IMG/VR virus record: IMGVR_UViG_3300008110_000080 | Coordinates: 1-49,988 of that record | From: a virus | Length of the DNA: 49,988 nt | Reading direction: 5' to 3' (one strand) | Shown here: positions 7,196 through 13,668 of the stretch, one piece after another | Layout of the letters: the number at the start of each line of letters is the position of its first letter | Numbering within the stretch: position 1 is the stretch's first letter | The notes under the pieces: generated by a model | The model's database searches: none | What the model saw: only the letters and a program-made list of their open reading frames with translations | What the model was told of the DNA's origin: nothing | Position numbers and translations under genes: made by a program

Positions 7196-7447
7196 TTATT
7201 TAATAATTGTAATTTTGTAATTTTTTGTTGTGATTGTGTTATCTTGTATGACGCTATCTGATAGGTCATCGGTGAAGATATTACCGAATACTCCACCAAT
7301 TACAAGTTCTGGTATTTCCTCATCAAGTTCCACATTTGGATCGAAGAAATTCATTTCAATATCTTCATTGTCATCCAATGTGATACATTGAATTGTGGTT
7401 GCTTGTTTTAATATGTTTAGTGCTTTGTGTGTTTGTTTTATTTTCAT
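7196..7447 (-). CDS. Acidic hypothetical protein (83 aa)
   Basis: MKIKQTHKALNILKQATTIQ followed by an acidic middle (DDNEDIEMNFFDPNVELDEEIPELV) and a basic tail. Directly abuts both neighbours in the minus-strand chain. No motif seen. Confidence 0.6.
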   Translation of the reverse strand: MKIKQTHKALNILKQATTIQCITLDDNEDIEMNFFDPNVELDEEIPELVIGGVFGNIFTDDLSDSVIQDNTITTKNYKITIIK

Positions 7448-7454
7448 TTTATTT

Positions 7455-7703
7455 TTAATTATGTGTGCATAGTGATCCTTCTACGATATGGAATACTTTG
7501 TGCCAGTTTGTTCCTTGGTTAGCATCAAATGTTTCGTATAATTTTTCAGCAACGAAATTCCAAGTATTCCAATTCAATTCGTATTTTTCAGTTTTATCTA
7601 TTTTAGATTTCATAAAAGCAAAATCTTCTGGTGTCCATGCTTCTATGTAGCACATTGGGTATTTCTCTTGAAATTTAACCAAATCCTCATAAAACTCATT
7701 CAT
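7455..7703 (-). CDS. Hypothetical protein (82 aa)
   Basis: MNEFYEDLVKFQEKYPMCYIEAWTPEDF...: probably helical, aromatic-rich (six Trp/Tyr in the second half). The start is fixed by an ATGA overlap with the upstream Api92-like gene, suggesting translational coupling. Function unknown. Confidence 0.65.
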   Translation of the reverse strand: MNEFYEDLVKFQEKYPMCYIEAWTPEDFAFMKSKIDKTEKYELNWNTWNFVAEKLYETFDANQGTNWHKVFHIVEGSLCTHN

Positions 7704-8173
7704 ACAAGTTCTCCTTTATCTTCTTCCCAAGGTTCATATCCAAGAGAATCCAAAAGTTCTTGTGGAGCAGATTCAATGTCGTTGTAAAACTCATCAAAGT
7801 CTCCATCTTGCCCTGCTGTATATTGTCCACAGAAGAACATACCATACTCAATATATTGTAGAACCAATGTTTCTCCTGCGAGTTCAGCAAGTTTTTTGAT
7901 GATTGGAAGTGGAGGACTCCATGCGGTATCAAATGTGAATGTAGAACCATCATCGGAGATTCTACCATCACATCCATTCCACTTGGTTCCCCAATTCTCT
8001 ACTCTCCAATCATACCAATTATTTCCCTTTAGAAGTTCATCATCCATAGGAATGATTGATTGGAAATCAAGTTCATAGTTATTGTCTGTTGCTTCGATCA
8101 AATATGGATTCAAAACATTTAGAATGTCTTGTCCGCTTTCGAGTTTCAGTTGGTTGGTGCAATGGTTAGGCAT
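7700..8173 (-). CDS. Api92-like protein with ferredoxin-like fold
   Basis: A 157-residue protein starting MPNHCTNQL, with NWYDWRVENWGTKWN (about residues 52-66) and FDTAWSPPLPIIKKLAE. This is the signature of the Api92-like/DUF1281 family found in phages, conjugative elements and prophages, which has a predicted ferredoxin-like fold and no proven function. It overlaps the next gene by 4 bases. Confidence 0.75.
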   Translation of the reverse strand: MPNHCTNQLKLESGQDILNVLNPYLIEATDNNYELDFQSIIPMDDELLKGNNWYDWRVENWGTKWNGCDGRISDDGSTFTFDTAWSPPLPIIKKLAELAGETLVLQYIEYGMFFCGQYTAGQDGDFDEFYNDIESAPQELLDSLGYEPWEEDKGELV

Positions 8174-8178
8174 ATATT

Positions 8179-8361
8179 CTATTTGGTTTGTTTTACTGGT
8201 GTCATGTTGTGAATAGTCACATTCAAATACCCTGTGACTGGTTTGGGTGCTACTGCTTGAAGTCCACTAATGATCTTCTTCAAGTAAGAAATAATATATT
8301 CGGGATTTTTACCCTGCACACGAAGGTTATCTACGATTTGTTCTATTAGGTCTGTTTTCAT
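8179..8361 (-). CDS. Hypothetical protein (60 aa)
   Basis: Start at 8361 (MKTDLIEQIVDNL) makes an ATGA overlap with the upstream gene; an ATG two codons earlier is possible. The N-terminal half is helical, the C-terminal half is beta-like. Unknown function. Confidence 0.6.
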   Translation of the reverse strand: MKTDLIEQIVDNLRVQGKNPEYIISYLKKIISGLQAVAPKPVTGYLNVTIHNMTPVKQTK

Positions 8362-8546
8362 TTCCAATGATCTACGATTTTCCAGTTTAGTTTGTCAAGT
8401 GTTTTTTCAAACGACTTGGTTTGTTCCATGATTGGCTTTAGCAACCAACCAAAGTCTCTAAAGAGAGTGTCCTTGATACTCTCTCCGCTCAATCGTGTCA
8501 ATACAATTCTTTCACCACGACAATCAAGTTCGTATGTCTTGTTCAT
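8358..8546 (-). CDS. Hypothetical protein (62 aa)
   Basis: The frame is open for 145 codons, but its first 83 lie antiphase over the gene at 8548-8844. I place the start at 8546 (MNKTYELDCRGERIVLTRL), just after that gene's stop (TAACATG). No known domain. Confidence 0.6.
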   Translation of the reverse strand: MNKTYELDCRGERIVLTRLSGESIKDTLFRDFGWLLKPIMEQTKSFEKTLDKLNWKIVDHWK

Positions 8547-8547
8547 G

Positions 8548-8844
8548 TTAGTAGTTTCCAAATTCCAATTCAGTTTGAAGTTCTTCCCAACGATCTTCTT
8601 CATAGTCGAGTTGTTGGCAATCTGCATCCACAATCTCAATATCCATTTCTGGTGAGATGTTGGAACGAATTGCTTCAACCATTCCACCTTTGACATAAAT
8701 AGCAACCTTGGGTGTCTTGGCAATAGCTTCCAATCGTTCATCAATATGGTCTGCGATTTTATCTTGTCCTGCACAACGAAGTGCATTGATTGCATTGAGC
8801 AATAGGACTTGTTCCGTATCTGGTAGTGGTTCTGTTATTTTCAT
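8548..8844 (-). CDS. Hypothetical protein (98 aa)
   Basis: MKITEPLPDTEQVLLLNAINALRCAGQDKIADHIDERL...: a helical N-terminal half, then a segment KVAIYVKGGMVEAIRSNISPEMDIEIVDAD that looks like an alternating beta/alpha fold. This second part recalls a small conserved family in phages and plasmids, but I cannot name it. It overlaps the upstream gene by 4 bases; the start follows AAAAACCAA. Confidence 0.65.
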   Translation of the reverse strand: MKITEPLPDTEQVLLLNAINALRCAGQDKIADHIDERLEAIAKTPKVAIYVKGGMVEAIRSNISPEMDIEIVDADCQQLDYEEDRWEELQTELEFGNY

Positions 8845-9128
8845 TTGGTTTTTATTTCTTGGTTGAATTTTAGCATCTCTACGAATACTGGTGTTGATTC
8901 ACCAGCATAAGCACCTTGAACATTGTATTCAAAGTATTCTTCTGCTTCTTCATTTGACATATCCTCCAAGAGTATGTCAATACAAAATCCTCTATCGTAT
9001 ATTGCGAATGGAGTATTGAATTGCCTTCCTACTCCTATAAACGCATCTTCAAATCCATCTGCGAGGAGAATGTTTTCATCTTCTCCTAACATTTCTTCTA
9101 CTATCTTGGTTAGTTCTTCTTTTGTCAT
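8841..9128 (-). CDS. Conserved phage hypothetical protein (95 aa)
   Basis: Contains GVGRQFNTPFAIYDRGFCIDIL and EEAEEYFEYNVQGAYAGESTPVF, a pattern I recognise from a small family common in phages of Gram-negative bacteria, function unknown. The start follows AACTAACC directly before ATG; the 3' end overlaps the next gene by 4 bases. Confidence 0.7.
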   Translation of the reverse strand: MTKEELTKIVEEMLGEDENILLADGFEDAFIGVGRQFNTPFAIYDRGFCIDILLEDMSNEEAEEYFEYNVQGAYAGESTPVFVEMLKFNQEIKTK

Positions 9129-9136
9129 GGTTAGTT

Positions 9137-9814
9137 TTAGTTGAGGTTGATTACTTCATCGGAGAAGTCTCCTTCTTCCAAGGCATGACTCCAATACCTT
9201 GAATCTTGCTTCTCCTGCTTGCGATCCCAATAGATACACCGAGCAATATATGGAGGCAAGTCTTTTTTAAAAGAATTTTTAACCCAATGGGATTCCAGTT
9301 TGTCATACATTCGATTGTGTTTGGTTTGGTCGAGTTCGTATGCTTTGAACAAGTGTGTATCCAAACACACTACTTCTGCTTCATCGGGATATATCATTTC
9401 GATTGCGAAGGATGATTTGGCAAGTCCAAGACCAGTAATCTCCCTCACGATACGATTACGAAAACCAGACCAATTTTCTCCATCTCCCTTATCAAAGTTA
9501 GATGGATTAGACCAGAACTTTGTGGTGAAATTTGAAATGAATTTTAATCGGTTGTTGTGTAGTCCTACTCTGGATTCAATTAGTTTATCTTTTAATACAT
9601 CCCAACGATTCATCCAAGTCCACCAATCTTTGATGTTGTTGTATCCAATTACATTTCGTTCCCAAGTGGTATGAACGCTCATAAAAGCGAATAAGAATCT
9701 TTGGAATCGTTCTGAATCATTGATAGGTTTTAGTTTCTTCCAATAATCGAATTGGAATTTAATTTCGTTATCTTCGATTGAATCGAAGAACTCATCTACT
9801 GGTTGTGTATTCAT
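9137..9814 (-). CDS. Second HhH-GPD superfamily glycosylase-like protein
   Basis: A 225-residue protein with a helix-hairpin-helix at about 124-140 (REITGLGLAKSSFAIEM) and a downstream CLDTHLF. Lys133 and Asp152 match the catalytic Lys/Asp spacing of endonuclease III/OGG-type enzymes, as in the gene at 1552-2148. Outside this core the two share little, so they are distant paralogs or separate acquisitions. Probably a base-excision DNA glycosylase/lyase or a single-strand-specific DNA nuclease. It heads a nine-gene minus-strand chain; the start follows AAACCAACCAACC. Confidence 0.7.
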   Translation of the reverse strand: MNTQPVDEFFDSIEDNEIKFQFDYWKKLKPINDSERFQRFLFAFMSVHTTWERNVIGYNNIKDWWTWMNRWDVLKDKLIESRVGLHNNRLKFISNFTTKFWSNPSNFDKGDGENWSGFRNRIVREITGLGLAKSSFAIEMIYPDEAEVVCLDTHLFKAYELDQTKHNRMYDKLESHWVKNSFKKDLPPYIARCIYWDRKQEKQDSRYWSHALEEGDFSDEVINLN

Positions 9815-9825
9815 GGTTGGTTGGT

Positions 9826-10023
9826 TTAATTGTTGTCGAGAATATCCATCGACTTGTTTCGAGAATATCCAACTTTATGCGCTTTGCAATATGAAATCGC
9901 ATCACGCAAGTTTCGGAAGGATTCGCCTCGTCCTGCAAACGAAGGATCAATCAAATCCATTACATTGTAGGATACGCTTCCTTCGATCTCGTCTCTGGTA
10001 ATAATCAGTTCTGTTTTTTTCAT
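9826..10023 (-). CDS. Hypothetical protein (65 aa)
   Basis: MKKTELIITRDEIEGSVSYNVMDLIDPSFAGRGESFRNLRDAISYCKAHK: a small alpha/beta protein with a basic C-terminus. The leader before its ATG is AACCAACCAACCACAACC, the clearest example of the A/C-rich leader in this block. No family recognised. Confidence 0.65.
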   Translation of the reverse strand: MKKTELIITRDEIEGSVSYNVMDLIDPSFAGRGESFRNLRDAISYCKAHKVGYSRNKSMDILDNN

Positions 10024-10048
10024 TGGTTGTGGTTGGTTGGTTTTTATT

Positions 10049-10234
10049 CTAAATGTATTTTTTTACTACTAACGACTGCTTTCTTTCTCCATTATACATG
10101 AAGGTCATCAAGTCCCTCCCATATATGTCCTCCTCTATATTCAGAAATTCTACATTGTCAACAGGAATTATTTCTCCATTTACAATAACACAAGAAATTT
10201 CTTCTGGCATCCAATTACAAATATCTTCTTCCAT
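10049..10234 (-). CDS. Acidic hypothetical protein (61 aa)
   Basis: MEEDICNWMPEEISCVIVNGEIIPVDNVEFLN...: beta-rich and acidic. The promoter -10 box ends 6 bases before the ATG at 10234, so either the message is leaderless or translation starts at the second Met (MPEEIS, codon 9). First gene downstream of the AT-rich palindromic region. Confidence 0.6.
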   Translation of the reverse strand: MEEDICNWMPEEISCVIVNGEIIPVDNVEFLNIEEDIYGRDLMTFMYNGERKQSLVVKKYI

Positions 10235-10240
10235 GCCTCG

Positions 10241-10309
10241 AAATTATTCCGTTTTTATCCTATGTCCAGAACTTTTTTTATTTTTTTTGTGTTACATTAT
10301 GTAACACAA
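10241..10309 (-). promoter_or_regulatory. Minus-strand promoter with palindromic upstream site
   Basis: Minus strand CTGGAC (10264-10269), 17-base spacer, TAATTT (10241-10246). Upstream is an A-rich tract, then a 23-bp perfect palindrome with half-sites TTGTGTTACAT/ATGTAACACAA at 10287-10309. The palindrome is suited to a dimeric DNA-binding protein; its half-site recurs at the rIIA promoter. Confidence 0.55.
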
Positions 10310-10344
10310 TACATTACATATTTTATTGTGTTACATGAGTTTCA

Positions 10345-10373
10345 TTGACTTTCTGGATCGAGTGGGGTAGGAT
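10345..10373 (+). promoter_or_regulatory. Plus-strand promoter of a small RNA
   Basis: TTGACT, exactly 17 bases, TAGGAT. It is the only plus-strand promoter in the 10.2-10.7 kb gap and is followed 34 bases later by a terminator hairpin, not by a gene. Confidence 0.55.
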
Positions 10374-10379
10374 TGATTC

Positions 10380-10443
10380 GTGGATAAATTCTATTCCTCT
10401 ATATCGCCGATTGATTGGTTCCATTCCGATCAATCGGTTTTTT
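10380..10443 (+). ncRNA. Candidate small RNA of about 64 nt with intrinsic terminator
   Basis: From the predicted start near 10380 the transcript runs through about 27 bases, then a hairpin CCGATTGATTGG-TTCCATT-CCGATCAATCGG (12 pairs, one G-U) and TTTTTT. This is a textbook Rho-independent terminator, opposite in orientation to both flanking genes. A 28-codon GTG reading frame crosses the terminator and is unlikely to be used. Possible roles: antisense regulator, replication primer or decoy; none is shown by sequence. Confidence 0.55.
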
Positions 10444-10700
10444 ATTTAGATTGGATTTTCATGTAACACAAATGGTTATGTAACACAAATGTTATATAAT
10501 ACAATACATTATAATACATTACAATATAACACAATATAACATAATGTATTACACATAATTATAATGTAATATAATAAATCACAATATATTACATACAATT
10601 ATAATACATTACATTACATTGTAATGTAGTAATATGTAACACAATTACTATTATTTGTAACACGATAGTTACTATTATTTGTAACACAAAAAAGCCATCA
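10444..10700. repeat. AT-rich region with dispersed TGTAACACAA and TAATACATTACAAT repeats
   Basis: No gene is visible. The stretch is almost wholly A/T with many copies of ATGTAACACAA or close variants (near 10463, 10478, 10635, 10661, 10680) and runs of TAATACATTACAAT-like words in both orientations. Repeats are irregularly spaced and lack unique spacers, so this is not CRISPR. It could be a replication origin or a cluster of sites for one DNA-binding protein. Confidence 0.55.
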
Positions 10701-10723
10701 AAAAAATTGATTACTTTTTAAAC

Positions 10724-11065
10724 TTAAACGGATACTTGAAAGTATGTATTAGGGTTGTTTTCCAACTCCGCAATAACATTTAAATCATCGTCAATAGAAT
10801 CATTCAATACTTTAATAATAACTCCTTTAGAAGTCGTAAAGATTCTATTTGTAAATCTTCCATCATGTAAAGGGATATATACTTCTACTGGTTGCTCCTC
10901 TTCATTATCATTGTTTTGATTTTGGTTATCCGGAGGCATTTGCTGAGGAGCTTGTTGCTGTTGTGGTTGTTGAAGAATAACAGGTCGTTGAGGAGCAGAT
11001 GGTTGCATTTGATTCATCTCCTCTTTCAAGAATTTATTTATAAGTTCTGTTGTTTTTGTATTCAT
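10724..11065 (-). CDS. Hypothetical protein with Gln/Pro-rich linker (113 aa)
   Basis: N-terminal MNTKTTELINKFLKEEMNQMQ resembles the short targeting-like N-termini of other proteins here (hydrophobic residues, then LKE). Residues about 22-50 are a Q/P-rich linker (PQQQQAPQQMPPDNQNQNN). The last 55 residues form a small beta-rich domain (VYIPLHDGRFTNRIFTTSKG). Possibly a virion or head-internal protein. TATAAT lies 12 bases upstream of the ATG on the minus strand. Confidence 0.6.
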   Translation of the reverse strand: MNTKTTELINKFLKEEMNQMQPSAPQRPVILQQPQQQQAPQQMPPDNQNQNNDNEEEQPVEVYIPLHDGRFTNRIFTTSKGVIIKVLNDSIDDDLNVIAELENNPNTYFQVSV

Positions 11066-11154
11066 GCGTATTGCTATATTATAATGTTATGATGTGAACT
11101 AGTGTGGTAATGCTACACCATGTTGCATTAAAACAGAGTGTTGTATTAAAACAC

Positions 11155-11961
11155 TTATGCTTTTCCTTGCTTCATCAATTCTATCAATGATGGTCTTTTT
11201 GCTTTCTTGGATCGTCCTTCTTGTCCTTCTACCAAATCAACTAAAGCATCTAACGTATTACCATTATCCTTTAAAGCATTTACGAATTGTCCATAAGACA
11301 TACCTGATACTGCTTGTGGCTTAACGTGTGGTCTTTCAAACTCTACACTAGAGGAGAAAGGAGAACCGGTAATTTCACGATTAGGTCTTGTATGAAATCT
11401 ATATTCTGTTTGTTGACCTTCTGAATTAGTATAAGTTACATATCTTGGTTCTGTTTCTTCTTGTCTTAAATCTGACTCCTTAAATTCGGATGATTGAAAT
11501 ACCAATGTCAATAATTGACCCCAAGCTACGTATTTTTCTGGAGTCTTTGAAAAGTCTTTATATTTGTCTAAAAATGGTTGGTTGTTATCTCTTTTAGCTG
11601 CTCCTGCTTTTCTAGCAAAAATTAATAGTTGAGCTTGTGTAGGAATTTGACCATCCTTGGTTTTTGGTATGTCAATATAGTTGGGTGATGTTTCGGTAAA
11701 AAACATATCCTTTATTTTCTTAACAAATCCCATTCCAGAAAAATATTCTTTTCCAACTTTAATTTTTTTATCCTTATGTTTAAAATCCGAAGCAACAACT
11801 AAAGGATATATTAAAAATTTTGGATCGGATGTTGTAATAAAATTGTTAACATCATTTTCAGTGTCCAAATTTGTCAATGCTTCTTCGAGTGATATGTGAC
11901 CGCCTCTTGAGCCTACGTTTGCTTCATTTAAAAATTGTTCTATTAATATATCGAATTTCAT
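11155..11961 (-). CDS. Hypothetical protein with targeting-like N-terminus (268 aa)
   Basis: Begins MKFDILIEQFLNEANVGSRGG. The first 13 residues parallel MKFDFLIEKF of the gene at 22278, and FLNE fits the (I/L)-x-E rule of T4-type prohead protease sites. The body is mixed alpha/beta without known motifs; it ends in a basic segment (GRSKKAKRPSLIELMKQGKA). The ATG is preceded by TATATAAACT, like the CTATATG context of 13669 and 22278, so it may be late. I infer a possible internal head protein; unproven. Confidence 0.6.
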   Translation of the reverse strand: MKFDILIEQFLNEANVGSRGGHISLEEALTNLDTENDVNNFITTSDPKFLIYPLVVASDFKHKDKKIKVGKEYFSGMGFVKKIKDMFFTETSPNYIDIPKTKDGQIPTQAQLLIFARKAGAAKRDNNQPFLDKYKDFSKTPEKYVAWGQLLTLVFQSSEFKESDLRQEETEPRYVTYTNSEGQQTEYRFHTRPNREITGSPFSSSVEFERPHVKPQAVSGMSYGQFVNALKDNGNTLDALVDLVEGQEGRSKKAKRPSLIELMKQGKA

Positions 11962-12017
11962 ATAGTTTATATATTTACCAAAGTAAAAGCTATTATTTTA
12001 TAAAAATAAATTATTGG

Positions 12018-12175
12018 TTATTTGCTACTTTTTTGCATAAATAACTCAACGATATCAATATCTGTTATATTTTGATAATCCGTTTCGTAATAATTAATTT
12101 CATTATTAATTAAAATTTTCCATTTTTTAGTGATTTTTTCTCCAAAATGGGTGTTTTTTCGTCTTTTTTTTCCAT
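12018..12175 (-). pseudogene. Small ORF readable only with a -1 shift at an A8 run
   Basis: On the minus strand ATG GAA then eight A in a row (12164-12171) opens a frame that stops after 21 codons. The -1 frame is open from just upstream of the A-run to a TAA at 12018 and reads like a real protein (GEKITKKWKILINNEINYYE...DIDIVELFMQKSSK) but has no start codon of its own. With a -1 shift the product would be 52 residues. It may be programmed slippage, a decayed gene or a homopolymer sequencing error. Confidence 0.35.
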
Positions 12176-12224
12176 TTTAATGTACTTTTTTCTGATTTTT
12201 AGGTACTTTTTTTATTGATTTTTG

Positions 12225-12545
12225 TCATTTATATCCTAATGGAACGTATGTAAAAGTCGATTTTAATATGTAATACACCCCCAAAATCAATTCTTTAAAT
12301 CTTGAAAATGCTGTTTCTTTATCTCCAAATTTATCAATTCTAGTTTTAAAATCGAATAAATTGTAATTTATAAACATGGGTTTTATTGAATATTTCCAAT
12401 CATCTTTAAAAAGATTAAATCTTATTTTCCATATATTCTTATCAAAGAAATTTTTTCTTTTTTTAGGATAATAAAAAACAGGGTCACTTTCTTTTAAAAC
12501 ATTTACATATTCATATACGTTTGGAGGTTTATTTTTCATTGTCAA
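12225..12545 (-). CDS. Basic hypothetical protein (106 aa)
   Basis: MTMKNKPPNVYEYVNVLKESDPVFYYPKKRKNFFDKNIWKIRFNLF...: rich in Lys, Phe and Tyr. The start could also be the second Met (12539). It overlaps the 3' end of the upstream gene by 17 bases. No known family. Confidence 0.6.
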   Translation of the reverse strand: MTMKNKPPNVYEYVNVLKESDPVFYYPKKRKNFFDKNIWKIRFNLFKDDWKYSIKPMFINYNLFDFKTRIDKFGDKETAFSRFKELILGVYYILKSTFTYVPLGYK

Positions 12546-12810
12546 AATATAAATTGTGTTGTCTTGCTGCTTCTAAATATCCTTCGGCTTCCAAATAATA
12601 TTTTATATATTCTATTTCCGATTCGGTAAGCTCATATTTTTCATTTTCCGGATCGTATTCTTTTTTCTTTTTTCTTTTATATTTTATTGTTATGTGTTGT
12701 TGATTTAATCCATCTGGATTTAATACTTTGACAGAAACGTTTAAATTTCTGATAACCATATCTACAGTATAAGGAATTGGATTCGTTAATTGTAATTTAT
12801 TGTTTTTCAT
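12529..12810 (-). CDS. Hypothetical protein (93 aa)
   Basis: N-terminal half beta-like (KLQLTNPIPYTVDMVIRNLNVSVKVLNPDG), then a basic KYKRKKKKEYD segment and an acidic helical end. Overlaps its upstream neighbour by 4 bases, so the pair is probably translationally coupled. Function unknown. Confidence 0.6.
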   Translation of the reverse strand: MKNNKLQLTNPIPYTVDMVIRNLNVSVKVLNPDGLNQQHITIKYKRKKKKEYDPENEKYELTESEIEYIKYYLEAEGYLEAARQHNLYFDNEK

Positions 12811-13328
12811 TTTTTTGATATTTTCTTTGTTAGAAATCGTTTTAGATCACAGGAACAACATTCGTTTATACTACAATAGTCACAAGTTCTATCATTATCA
12901 AGATATATATCAGGTCGAAAACACATATTTTTAGTGAATTCCGCACATGCTTTTTTATCTTTATTGAGATCAATAGTAATCCTTGGTTTATTTAAATCGA
13001 TTTTAGGCATTTCCCTCCTAATTTTCTCAATCTCCTCGTAAATTTCTTCTTGAGTTTTGATTCTTTTTACTGGTGGTTTTTTCTCTTTCTTTGGTAAGGT
13101 CAGAATCTTACAATCTTTGCACATAGTAGATTTAAGCATTACTTCTATGTTTCCGCCAGCGGCTTTTAATGCGTGTCTCATTCCAGCACCTTTTAATTTT
13201 GCGGGATAAGCTTTACATTTACAACAAATTATCTCGTTATATGGTAATTTATTGTTTTCTTTATGGTAATCCAACCACAGTTTCATATTCTGAAACTGAT
13301 CTTTTGGTATTTTCTTCTGTTTCGCCAT
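12807..13328 (-). CDS. Cysteine-rich, probable zinc-binding protein (173 aa)
   Basis: Two likely zinc sites: CCKCKAYPAK with MCKDCK in the first half (about residues 35-72), and CDYCSINECCSCDLKR near the C-terminus. The linker is basic and proline-rich (KKEKKPPVKRIK). Such proteins in phages are often DNA- or RNA-binding regulators, but no exact family is recognised. First of a three-gene overlapping chain. Confidence 0.6.
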   Translation of the reverse strand: MAKQKKIPKDQFQNMKLWLDYHKENNKLPYNEIICCKCKAYPAKLKGAGMRHALKAAGGNIEVMLKSTMCKDCKILTLPKKEKKPPVKRIKTQEEIYEEIEKIRREMPKIDLNKPRITIDLNKDKKACAEFTKNMCFRPDIYLDNDRTCDYCSINECCSCDLKRFLTKKISKK

Positions 13329-13383
13329 TTCCTATATATTAGTTGGAATGTTGAAAATGGCAATATTTTTTTATATTTTTTAC

Positions 13384-13581
13384 TTATGGTATTCTAATCA
13401 GAGTAAATTTAACTGAAAATAAAGAACTTGTTTTTGAAATGATTTCATGCTGTTTTACAAATAATCCGTTTATTTTGAAATTTTCAATATGTTTTAAAAT
13501 TTCTTCATTCATAAATTTTTCTCTTTGTCCAAAAGTTAAATTTCCAGGTTTAAAGTTTATTCTTATTGTTTGTGTTTCCAT
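13384..13581 (-). CDS. Hypothetical protein (65 aa)
   Basis: METQTIRINFKPGNLTFGQREKFMNEEILKHIENFKINGLFVKQHE: an alpha/beta protein, basic. Last minus-strand gene before the divergent switch at 13582-13668. Unknown function. Confidence 0.55.
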   Translation of the reverse strand: METQTIRINFKPGNLTFGQREKFMNEEILKHIENFKINGLFVKQHEIISKTSSLFSVKFTLIRIP

Positions 13582-13653
13582 GAAAATTACTTAATTTAAA
13601 AATTACAATTTACAATATTTATAATTAAAATTATTTAAAATTGATATTGTTAC

Positions 13654-13661
13654 AATAAATA
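13654..13661 (+). promoter_or_regulatory. T4-like late promoter motif (AATAAATA)
   Basis: AATAAATA followed by TATCTATATG. One mismatch to the T4 late motif TATAAATA, with the ATG 7 bases downstream. The same arrangement stands before 22278. In an AT-rich genome chance matches are expected, so support comes from the shared context. Confidence 0.35.
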
Positions 13662-13668
13662 TATCTAT

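Noticed and set aside
8547-8795. N-terminal extension of the 8358-8546 gene (145-codon frame)
   Set aside because: The first 83 codons lie in another frame of the gene at 8548-8844, which has its own coupled start and better protein-like sequence.
10379-10470. 28-codon GTG-started ORF in the small-RNA region
   Set aside because: It reads straight through a strong terminator and lacks any other support.
10300-10700. CRISPR-like array
   Set aside because: Repeats are short, irregular, in both orientations and without constant spacer lengths; no cas genes in the window.
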